Assembly (NCBI GenBank): GCA_003167015.1 | Contig: PMUF01000618.1 | Location: forward strand, 1-8,061 | Source of the DNA: Chitinophagaceae bacterium | GTDB taxonomy: Bacteria; Bacteroidota; Bacteroidia; Chitinophagales; Chitinophagaceae | DNA length: 8,061 bases | Direction: 5' to 3' | In this document: in pieces, positions 1 through 5,797 of the stretch | Layout of the letters: each line of letters begins with the position of its first letter | How positions within the stretch are numbered: position 1 is the first letter of the stretch | Program-made: the position numbers and the translations under genes | The notes under the pieces: generated by a model | What the model was told of the DNA's origin: nothing | The model's input: only the letters and a program-made list of their open reading frames with translations | Databases searched by the model: none

Positions 1-1328
1 CACTTCAGGTCAAAGAAGGGTGAGGTATTGAGAAAGCCGAAGATAGACCCGACATTTCCCTGGGAATTGCCATAGCCATAGCCAGGATAAATCGAGTAGC
101 CTTCGCCACCGGCGCCGCCTAAACCGGGGGCCAGGGTGTTTCGGGTATAGATCAGCTGGGTAACGGACCTCAGTTTAAAGCCCTTGAATAGTTCGGTGCC
201 CAGGTTAGAGGTAATGTTAGTGCGGTCAACGGACCCGCTCTTCATAATAGGGGTGGTCGTTTTATTATTGCTGACGGAGATGTCGTAATCAGATTTATCC
301 CCGGCACCGGAAATGCTGACAATATTATTCATCGTATTACCGGTCTGGAACACTTCTTTAAACTGGTCATAATATTTGATGTTGGCATTATAGGGCTTAT
401 CGGCATTATTCCGGGGATCCCAGAGCCCGGCCCTGGCAGCACCGCCATACACATAAGAGATACCGGGCAGATCCCCTACGCTATCATACTGGAGCAGATT
501 GCCATTGTTATCTATAAGATTGTTGTTGGCGTCTGTCAGATAGGGGTGCAGCCTGGCTTTGTGAAGGTTTCCGCTATTAATGTATTTATTAAGGGCATAG
601 CTGGTGGAATAGGTGATCGCGGTGGCGCCTTTCCTGCCTTTTTTGGTAATGATCTGAATGACGCCGTTGGCGCCCTGTGCCCCATAGAGGGTAGAGGAAG
701 CTGCGCCCTTGACCACTTCTACTCGTTCGATGTTACTCAGGTCGAGGGAATTGATGTCCGTGGCACGAACTTCGATACCATCCACGAGGATCAGCGGCTT
801 GGTGCCGCCCTGAACCGTATTGATACCGCGCAACAAGATGTTGACGGGATCGCCGGGGTTACCGGAGATGGAGGAGATCTGCGCGCCAGAGATCTTCCCG
901 ATCAGCGCCTGATCGATGGAAGCGGTGGGGGCGGCGGGCAAATCTGCTGCGCCCACTGACTCGACTGCGATGCCCAGTTTCTTTTTGGAAGTGGCGGTAC
1001 CGACCCCGGTGACGACCACTTCGCTGAGCGATTTCGAATCCGTGTTCAATTGGATGTTGAAGGTGGTGGAGCTCCCGATCTTAATTTCTTTGGTTTCAAA
1101 GCCGATGCCGGAGATGATGAGGGTGGCATTTTGAGGCGCCTTAATGATGAAACCGCCGTTGTAATCTGCGCTGGTTCCTCCTTTGGAGCCTTTGACCTTG
1201 ACAGTGGCGGCGGGAATTGGAGCTCCGGTTGCGTCAGTGATTTTCCCGGAGATCTGTTGAACCTGGGCGTGTAACCCAATGGTGACGAGCAATAATATGC
1301 CCGCCAGGAAGTGGCGACTTTTTCTCAT
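1..1328 (-). CDS. SusC/RagA-family TonB-linked outer membrane receptor, N-terminal part (runs off left edge)
   Basis: Outer-membrane beta-barrel receptor that imports large ligands such as glycans or peptides, powered by TonB; it normally pairs with a SusD-like lipoprotein encoded just downstream, here beyond the left edge. My reading of the minus strand from the ATG at 1328 stays open for 442 codons. Residues 1-21 are a signal peptide (hydrophobic core about 8-19, likely cut after LHA). Residues about 26-95 form the carboxypeptidase-regulatory-like domain (GKITDATGAPIPAATVKVKG). LSEVVVTG at 101-108 is the family's TonB-box region. The plug domain follows, with ALIGKISGAQI at 141-151, ILLRG at 164-168, LILVDG at 179-184, IERVEVVKG at 200-208 and YGAQGANGVIQIITKKG at 215-231. 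The barrel begins after that. Family members are usually about 950-1100 residues, so more than half is missing. The ligand cannot be told from this part. No sigma/anti-sigma gene lies next to it in the window. No Shine-Dalgarno is visible upstream. Confidence 0.97.
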   Translation of the reverse strand, partial: MRKSRHFLAGILLLVTIGLHAQVQQISGKITDATGAPIPAATVKVKGSKGGTSADYNGGFIIKAPQNATLIISGIGFETKEIKIGSSTTFNIQLNTDSKSLSEVVVTGVGTATSKKKLGIAVESVGAADLPAAPTASIDQALIGKISGAQISSISGNPGDPVNILLRGINTVQGGTKPLILVDGIEVRATDINSLDLSNIERVEVVKGAASSTLYGAQGANGVIQIITKKGRKGATAITYSTSYALNKYINSGNLHKARLHPYLTDANNNLIDNNGNLLQYDSVGDLPGISYVYGGAARAGLWDPRNNADKPYNANIKYYDQFKEVFQTGNTMNNIVSISGAGDKSDYDISVSNNKTTTPIMKSGSVDRTNITSNLGTELFKGFKLRSVTQLIYTRNTLAPGLGGAGGEGYSIYPGYGYGNSQGNVGSIFGFLNTSPFFDLK

Positions 1329-1814
1329 GTGTAGTAGTAGTTGGTTATGTTGGTGAAATCAATTTCAATTCCAACGGCAGTCAATCAATAGTCCATTAGA
1401 GACGTGGGGGTACTTGCCAGGCAGCGTCTGTTTTGGGAGGTCAAATTAGGATTTTAACCGGAATTTAATCCGCTTTAACATTTTTTTAGATGATTTTTAA
1501 TTAAACGGGTACAATTTGAAGAAAAAATTAATGAACCGGCAAAAAAGGTACTGTCAAGCGAGGTATGTCAAAAATCGTAATATCAGCAGCCGGATGCGAG
1601 CAAATACGAAAAAGCATGTTGAGCGTCTGATGTTCATCCGCCAACGGAAAAGGCTTGACGGAATGAGCCGGTGAAGACGCTATCGGAATGCATTAACATT
1701 ATAAATATATTTACATATTTCTTCAAAATCAAATAAATTATCGATAAAATTCAAATGTATTGAAAAATAATAGTTTTCCTATATGTGTCAGTTTGAATTT
1801 TTTGGCTGCTTTTC

Positions 1815-1852
1815 CAGGGCAAAAAAATAACCCTGATGCGATTTATTTTTTT
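1815..1852. repeat. Two overlapping, mutually exclusive inverted repeats
   Basis: CAGGG (1815-1819) pairs with CCCTG (1831-1835) around an A-rich loop. The loop's AAAAAAATAA (1821-1830) is also an exact 10-bp inverted repeat of TTATTTTTTT (1843-1852). The two stems share bases and cannot form together. A 10-bp run of only A and T is weak evidence alone in AT-rich DNA; the nesting of the two is what stands out. Function unknown. Confidence 0.4.
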
Positions 1853-1888
1853 CGCGGCTTTGGACTTTCCCGGGGGTTAGTATTCAAT

Positions 1889-2113
1889 ATTTTAGGACGG
1901 CCCGGAAGGGGCGGCGATAAATTATAATATATTGATTTACAATATATTAAGGGCCTAAAATGACATAAATGACGTATGTGGCCGCAGGGGTTCGAAGTTA
2001 TTCACACCCCGAAAAATTTATTTTGTTATGTGGCGCTAATTTGTAATTTAGTGCAAGAATTTAATGGGTTAGTAAGTAAGGGGCCGGCGATTTAGCTGGC
2101 CCTTTTACTTTTT
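1889..2113 (+). ncRNA. Candidate structured RNA (small RNA or attenuated leader) ending at an intrinsic terminator
   Basis: Seen: three consecutive inverted repeats, then a strong terminator, all in non-coding DNA. Hairpin A: ATTTTAGG (1889-1896) with CCTAAAAT (1954-1961), continued after a 4-base bulge by CCC (1901-1903) with GGG (1951-1953), an asymmetric internal loop (1904-1924), then a perfect 10-bp stem TAATATATTG (1925-1934) with CAATATATTA (1940-1949) and a 5-base loop. Hairpin B: ACATA (1963-1967) with TATGT (1975-1979). Hairpin C: GGGGT (1987-1991) with ACCCC (2006-2010), a 2x2 internal loop, GAA with TTC, and a GTTA loop. The terminator is at 2078-2113. Inference: a transcript of roughly 200-250 nt that ends there. 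I found no convincing promoter for it and recognise no RNA family. It could instead be a leader that controls radA by attenuation, or separate DNA operators. Confidence 0.28.
2078..2113 (+). terminator. Strong rho-independent terminator with no visible upstream gene
   Basis: An 11-bp stem, AAGGGGCCGGC (2078-2088) with GCTGGCCCTTT (2095-2105), contains two G-T wobbles, closes a 6-base GATTTA loop, and is followed by a T-rich tail (2103-2113). The tail lies on the plus-strand 3' side only; read from the minus strand the stem is not followed by a T run. No plus-strand gene ends upstream, so it must end an unannotated transcript or act as an attenuator before radA, which starts 150 bp later. Confidence 0.72.
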
Positions 2114-2251
2114 ATTCTTCACCAATTATTCCTTTCTTGTTTTTCTGCTGCCGATAAAATTTTTGCTCATCACTGCGTGTTGTTTTTGATTTTTGCCGCG
2201 ATTTTCGGGCAGATGAATTTCAAATTTCCAAATTAGGGAACCATAAGCCGC

Positions 2252-2260
2252 TAACTTTAC
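2252..2260 (+). promoter_or_regulatory. Probable -7 box for radA
   Basis: TAACTTTAC matches the Bacteroidota -7 consensus TAnnTTTG at all but the last fixed base and ends 3 bp before the radA ATG. Transcription would start at or next to the start codon, giving an almost leaderless mRNA, which fits the absence of a Shine-Dalgarno. No clear -33 TTTG is present at the usual spacing, so this is moderate evidence only. Confidence 0.4.
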
Positions 2261-2263
2261 GGG

Positions 2264-3637
2264 ATGAGCAAAATTAAAACTGCTTTTTTTTGTAGCAACT
2301 GTGGATATGAAAGTGCAAAATGGACAGGCAAGTGTCCATCCTGTAATGAATGGAATACGTTTATAGAAGAAGTCATCACAAAAGATAACAAGCTGGAGGA
2401 GACCGATTGGAAAAAATTATCGCCGGATAAAAAAGAAGGGCGAACGATTTCCCTGCATGAGGTGATCAGTGCAGAAGAAAAAAGGATCGTTACTGCCGAT
2501 CCGGAATTGAACCGCGTGCTGGGGGGTGGGATAGTAGCCGGCAGTATTGTACTGGTAGCAGGTGAGCCGGGCATCGGTAAAAGTACATTGTTCTTACAGA
2601 ACGGCCTTCGGCTGCCGGAGGTCAGGACTTTGTACATCAGCGGGGAAGAGAGTGAGCAGCAGATCAAGATGCGTGCGGACCGGTTGAATATCCGTAATGA
2701 AGAGTTCTATCTGCTGACGGAGACTTCTACACAGATCATTTTCCAGGAGATTCGCAAGCTACGGCCGGGATTGGTGATCGTGGACTCCATCCAGACGCTG
2801 CAATCTCCTTACATCGAGTCTTCCGCGGGCAGCGTGTCGCAGATCCGGGAATGCACATCCGAATTTCAGCGTTTTGCCAAGGACTCGGGCACGCCTGTCT
2901 TTCTGATCGGGCATATCACGAAGGACGGCAGCATTGCCGGGCCGAAGATGCTGGAGCATATGGTAGATACGGTCCTGCAATTCGAGGGTGACAGGCATTA
3001 TGCGTACAGGATATTGAGGACGTTAAAGAATCGCTTTGGAAGCACGGCAGAACTTGGCATCTATGAAATGACGGGTGATGGAATGCGGGGGGTGACCAAT
3101 CCCAGCGAACTGCTGATCTCGCAAAAAGACGAGCAGCTTAGCGGAATCGCGATCGCCGCGTCTATCGAAGGGATGCGGCCGCTGCTGATCGAGGTGCAGG
3201 CCCTGGTGACGCAGTCGGTATATGGCACGCCTCAGCGCACGGTCAGCGGATTTGACGCACGAAGATTACAACTGCTGCTGGCGGTATTGGAGAAAAGGGG
3301 TGGATTTCATTTTGGGGTCAAGGATGTATTCCTCAATATTGCGGGCGGCTTAAAAGTAGAAGACCCGTCGATCGATCTGGCGGTGTTGTGCGCGTTGCTG
3401 AGTTCTTATGAAGATGTCCCGCTGGCTGCGCAGACCTGCTTTGCGGGGGAGGTAGGGTTGAGCGGGGAGATCCGGGCTGTCAACCGCATTGAACAGCGCA
3501 TAGCCGAAGCTGAAAAGCTGGGCTTTGAAAAGATCTTCGTCTCCAAATACAATCAGAAGGGTTTGACCGTTAGTACATCGGGTATCGAGGTGATTCCGGT
3601 GGGTCGGGTGGAAGAGGTATACCGGTATTTATTTTAA
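2264..3637 (+). CDS. radA: DNA repair protein RadA (Sms)
   Basis: RadA is a RecA-like, DnaB-type ATPase that helps process recombination intermediates by extending D-loops and branch migration, working with RecA in the cytoplasm. The 457 residues match the family's usual length of about 450-460. A C4 zinc finger lies at the N-terminus (C10, C13, C24, C27). Walker A is GEPGIGKST at 100-108, Walker B is LVIVD ending at D174, and the RadA-specific KNRFG motif is at 255-259. The C-terminal Lon-protease-like domain spans about 285-457, with GTPQRTVSGFDARRL at 321-335 and DPSIDLAV at 367-374; in RadA this domain is structural rather than proteolytic. The ATG at 2264 gives the standard MSKIKTAFFCSNCG start. 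A run of eight T (2284-2291) sits in codons 7-10. The next gene begins 9 bp after the stop, suggesting co-transcription. Confidence 0.98.
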   Translation: MSKIKTAFFCSNCGYESAKWTGKCPSCNEWNTFIEEVITKDNKLEETDWKKLSPDKKEGRTISLHEVISAEEKRIVTADPELNRVLGGGIVAGSIVLVAGEPGIGKSTLFLQNGLRLPEVRTLYISGEESEQQIKMRADRLNIRNEEFYLLTETSTQIIFQEIRKLRPGLVIVDSIQTLQSPYIESSAGSVSQIRECTSEFQRFAKDSGTPVFLIGHITKDGSIAGPKMLEHMVDTVLQFEGDRHYAYRILRTLKNRFGSTAELGIYEMTGDGMRGVTNPSELLISQKDEQLSGIAIAASIEGMRPLLIEVQALVTQSVYGTPQRTVSGFDARRLQLLLAVLEKRGGFHFGVKDVFLNIAGGLKVEDPSIDLAVLCALLSSYEDVPLAAQTCFAGEVGLSGEIRAVNRIEQRIAEAEKLGFEKIFVSKYNQKGLTVSTSGIEVIPVGRVEEVYRYLF

Positions 3638-3646
3638 TAGTCATTG

Positions 3647-5053
3647 ATGTCGTTCATGAATAAGCTCTACCTGTTGTTTGTGTCTGTTGCCCTGCTGGTC
3701 CTCTCCTGCCGGAAAAACGCTTTTATCACGAGCAAGGATGCCATTGTATTATTTTCCGCAGATACGCTGGCTTTCGACACTGTCTTTGTCACCACGGGGT
3801 CTGTGACGCAGTCGGTGAAGATCATCAATGCCAACAACCAGCAGCTTCGGCTGACGGATATCAGACTGATGGGCGGAAGCCAGTCTTATTTCAGCATCAA
3901 CATCAACGGTTCGCCGGGTCCCGAGGTGGACAACATCGACCTGGCCGCGGGCGACAGTCTGTATATTTTTGTCGCGGTGGCTATCAACCCCGGCGCGGCG
4001 AATCTACCCTTCATCGTTCAGGACAGCATCCAGGTGTCTTTCAACGGCAACCAGCAATATATTCAACTGCAAGCATGGGGCCAGAATGCGAATTTCCTGG
4101 TGAACCAGGTGCTGAAGGGGATAAATAACTGGAATGATTCATTGCCGTATGTGATAGAGGGCGGATTGCAGATCGACACGGGCGCGACGCTGACGATACC
4201 GGCGGGCTGCAAAATATATCTTCATGCGAATGCTGCGATGCTGGTGGATGGATCTTTACAGGTGACGGGTTCGGACAGTTCAAGGGTCTATTTCCTGGGG
4301 GACCGGCTGGATGCCCCTTACAATAATTATCCCGACAGCTGGCCGGGTATTTATTTCCGTGGAACGAGTACGGGCAACCAACTGCAGTATGCGGTGATCC
4401 GGAATGCCAACCAGGCGATCGTGGCTGAGTCGCCGCCGGCGGGGGCGGTACCTAAGTTGGTACTGCAGCAGTGTATCATCGACAACAGCTATACATTCGG
4501 TATCCTGGGGGTGGATGGCAGCGTGCAGGCTACCAATTGCCTGATCAGCAACTGTGGTCAGAATATCGCTCTCGGCGGTGGTGGCTCCTATCAGTTCACC
4601 CAATGTACGGCAGCCGCCTATTCCGATAACTACATTGTACATACCTCTCCGGTATTGGCTGTTGCTGACGAGATCCTGCAGGGAAGTACGATCATCACGG
4701 GCGCCCTTCAGGCGGGGTTTACCAATTGTATTTTCTGGGGGGATTATGGCAATGTGCCCAGTGAAGTGACGGTCACGCAGCAGAGTAATCTTTCTTTCGC
4801 GGTGAATTTCACGAACTGTCTGTGGAAGGTGCAGACGGCGCCGTCGGGTCCGGGTATTGTCGCCACGGCGATGATCGCGAATATGGACCCGCTGTTCGAC
4901 AGTGTCAATACGGTGTCGGGCTACTATGATTTTCACCTGCAGGCGGGCAGCCCGGCTGTGGGGCAGGGGGCTGCGGCCGGGGTGCTGATCGACCTGGACG
5001 GAAATCCCAGGCCGGGGGTGGCGCCGGATCTGGGGTGCTATCAGAGGCCGTAG
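3647..5053 (+). CDS. Predicted lipoprotein with Ig-like domain and right-handed parallel beta-helix
   Basis: Function unknown. From the ATG at 3647 it has 468 residues. A lipoprotein signal peptide (hydrophobic 9-20) ends in the lipobox VLSC with C21 as the lipidated residue. The next residues are RKN, not the acidic stretch that marks surface export in some Bacteroidota, so an inner-leaflet, periplasm-facing site is my guess. Residues about 38-145 are beta-rich and look like an Ig-like/ASH (choice-of-anchor D) domain (SVTQSVKIINANNQQLRLTD). Residues about 165-395 have repeating short strands with GVDGSVQATNCLISNC-type turns, as in pectate-lyase-like beta-helices. The C-terminus, DFHLQAGSPAVGQG through DLDGNPRPGVAPDLGCYQ, is a typical ending of such proteins. 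No catalytic residues are evident. Alternative starts are the TTG at 3644 and the ATG at 3656; the latter gives MNKLYLLFVSV, an equally good signal peptide. It follows radA by 9 bp. Confidence 0.85.
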   Translation: MSFMNKLYLLFVSVALLVLSCRKNAFITSKDAIVLFSADTLAFDTVFVTTGSVTQSVKIINANNQQLRLTDIRLMGGSQSYFSININGSPGPEVDNIDLAAGDSLYIFVAVAINPGAANLPFIVQDSIQVSFNGNQQYIQLQAWGQNANFLVNQVLKGINNWNDSLPYVIEGGLQIDTGATLTIPAGCKIYLHANAAMLVDGSLQVTGSDSSRVYFLGDRLDAPYNNYPDSWPGIYFRGTSTGNQLQYAVIRNANQAIVAESPPAGAVPKLVLQQCIIDNSYTFGILGVDGSVQATNCLISNCGQNIALGGGGSYQFTQCTAAAYSDNYIVHTSPVLAVADEILQGSTIITGALQAGFTNCIFWGDYGNVPSEVTVTQQSNLSFAVNFTNCLWKVQTAPSGPGIVATAMIANMDPLFDSVNTVSGYYDFHLQAGSPAVGQGAAAGVLIDLDGNPRPGVAPDLGCYQRP

Positions 5054-5157
5054 GCTGCGCGAGGCCACTTAACCCTTTTTTCTACCTTTTATCATTCAAA
5101 TCTGTCACTACTTTAAACTTTAGCGTTCGCTCTGTGTAGTAGTTAAAGCCAATTAAA

Positions 5158-5165
5158 TACCTTTC
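5158..5165 (+). promoter_or_regulatory. Possible -7 box for the glutathione peroxidase gene
   Basis: TACCTTTC matches TAnnTTTG at all but the last base and lies 17 bp before the start codon, a sensible place for a promoter with a short leader. No clear -33 element is visible and single near-matches occur by chance, so this is weak. The 129-bp gap after the preceding gene has no clear terminator. Confidence 0.25.
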
Positions 5166-5182
5166 AACCAAAATCATTTTTT

Positions 5183-5707
5183 ATGGTACGCGTACTTCTT
5201 CTTTCCCTGTTTTTATTCGCCGCTACGGGCGCAACCAGCGTATACGACTTCAAAGTACCGGGACTGGACGGTAACACGATCGATCTTGCCAAGTACAAAG
5301 GCAAGAAACTCCTGATTGTCAATACCGCGAGCAAATGCGGCTTTACCCCTCAATATGCAGACCTCGAAAAATTATATGTAAAGTACCAGGATAAGCTGGT
5401 GATCATCGGCTTTCCCGCCAATAATTTCCACCAGCAGGAACCGGGAACGAATGCCGAGATCAGCGAGTTCTGCACCAAGAACTATGGCGTGACCTTCCCG
5501 ATGGCGGAGAAAGTGTCTGTAGTGGGAGACAGCATCGCTCCTATCTTTAAGTATCTGACGGATGAAGCTCACAAGCTGGGTGTAGCGGACCCGGTGATCG
5601 GCTGGAATTTCACCAAGTTCCTGGTGGATGAAAACGGCAAGCTTATTGCGGTATTTCCCAGCAAGGTGAAGCCGATGGATGACCAGATTACGAAGTACCT
5701 GAATTAA
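5183..5707 (+). CDS. Exported glutathione peroxidase-family thiol peroxidase (2-Cys, probably thioredoxin-dependent)
   Basis: Reduces hydrogen peroxide and organic or lipid hydroperoxides. 174 residues, slightly over the roughly 160 of the cytoplasmic forms because of an N-terminal hydrophobic segment (VLLLSLFLFAATGA, residues 4-17) that looks like a signal peptide; a periplasmic location is inferred. The catalytic tetrad is complete: C52 in NTASKCGFTPQY, Q85 in QQEPG, and W141-N142 in WNFTKFLVD. C97 in EISEFC sits where the resolving cysteine lies in yeast Gpx3-type enzymes, so this is a cysteine rather than selenocysteine enzyme, probably recycled by thioredoxin rather than glutathione. The usual FPCNQF motif reads FPANNF (78-82), so the additional conserved cysteine is missing. 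It appears to be a single-gene unit: 129 bp separate it from the lipoprotein gene and an intrinsic terminator follows 35 bp after its stop. Confidence 0.95.
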   Translation: MVRVLLLSLFLFAATGATSVYDFKVPGLDGNTIDLAKYKGKKLLIVNTASKCGFTPQYADLEKLYVKYQDKLVIIGFPANNFHQQEPGTNAEISEFCTKNYGVTFPMAEKVSVVGDSIAPIFKYLTDEAHKLGVADPVIGWNFTKFLVDENGKLIAVFPSKVKPMDDQITKYLN

Positions 5708-5742
5708 ATATACCAACCAGACCATTTCCTTCATATTAGACG

Positions 5743-5779
5743 ACGGTCCCGGATGCATTCCGCAGGGGCCGTTTTTTTT
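5743..5779 (+). terminator. Rho-independent terminator of the glutathione peroxidase gene
   Basis: ACGGTCCC (5743-5750) pairs with GGGGCCGT (5765-5772) over 8 bp with one G-T wobble, around a 14-base loop containing the palindrome ATGCAT, and runs directly into eight T (5772-5779). It lies 35 bp after the peroxidase stop. It overlaps the region where a longer reading of holB would begin, an argument against that longer start. Confidence 0.85.
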
Positions 5780-5784
5780 ATCTC

Positions 5785-5792
5785 TATATTTG
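5785..5792 (+). promoter_or_regulatory. -7 box for holB
   Basis: TATATTTG is a perfect match to the Bacteroidota -7 consensus TAnnTTTG. It begins 6 bp after the T-run of the preceding terminator and ends 5 bp before the holB ATG, predicting transcription at or very near the start codon. I see no good -33 TTTG; that position falls within the terminator hairpin. The location between a terminator and a start codon supports it. Confidence 0.6.
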
Positions 5793-5797
5793 CGGCT

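Larger units (their letters stand above)
1329..2263. other. 935-bp divergent intergenic region between the SusC-like gene and radA
   Basis: No convincing protein gene is present. The longest open stretches I could read are about 20-50 codons and resemble nothing I know. The region is AT-rich, mainly 1690-1800 and 1920-2060. It should hold the minus-strand promoter of the SusC-like gene; the only exact -7 box match I found in that direction is the reverse complement of TACATTTG at 1752-1759, without an obvious -33 partner and over 400 bp from the start codon, so I do not call it. The right half has several inverted repeats (listed separately) and ends in a strong plus-strand terminator at 2078-2113. 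From 2114 to 2251 the sequence is T-rich with no further structure that I see. Confidence 0.7.

Noticed and set aside
546..959. Plus-strand open frame opposite the SusC-like gene
   Set aside because: The minus strand carries the full set of SusC motifs here; the plus-strand frame is Gly/Asp-rich shadow sequence.
1330..1340. TGTGTAGTAGT shared with the region upstream of the peroxidase gene (about 5133-5143)
   Set aside because: Short low-complexity GTA repeat, in opposite orientation relative to the two genes; most likely coincidence.
1553..1681. Inverted repeats GTCAAGC (1553-1559)/GCTTGAC (1653-1659) and AGCGTCT (1622-1628)/AGACGCT (1675-1681)
   Set aside because: The two pairs cross each other, are far apart, and single 7-bp matches over this distance are expected by chance.
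1531..1700. Minus-strand open stretch of about 50 codons ending in LTVPFLPVH and a 21-codon plus-strand frame starting MSKIVISAAGC
   Set aside because: Short, no good start or ribosome site, no recognisable family; stretches this long occur by chance at this base composition.
1752..1759. Exact minus-strand -7 box (TACATTTG) as promoter of the SusC-like gene
   Set aside because: It is over 400 bp from the start codon, has no -33 partner at proper spacing, and lies in AT-rich DNA where chance matches are likely.
1897..1918. Resemblance to the signal recognition particle RNA tip (CCC-GGAA-GGG with flanking G-rich sequence)
   Set aside because: The GGAA tetraloop and three closing pairs match, but the invariant flanks of the SRP core (CAGG on the 5' side, AGCAG on the 3' side) are not present, and the arms do not continue as the long SRP rod.
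1987..2010. tRNA/tmRNA T-arm-like sequence GGGGTTCGAA
   Set aside because: The pairing partner CCCC is too far away for a 7-base T-loop, and no acceptor stem, D-arm or CCA end is found around it.
4280..5068. Long minus-strand open frame (262 codons) opposite the lipoprotein gene
   Set aside because: The plus-strand reading has a signal peptide, lipobox and family C-terminus; the minus-strand product is Arg/His-rich low-quality sequence typical of an antisense shadow.
5753..5797. Upstream start for holB adding 15 residues
   Set aside because: Those codons lie in the gpx terminator and the -7 box; the family N-terminus begins at MSFAQVIGQ (5798).
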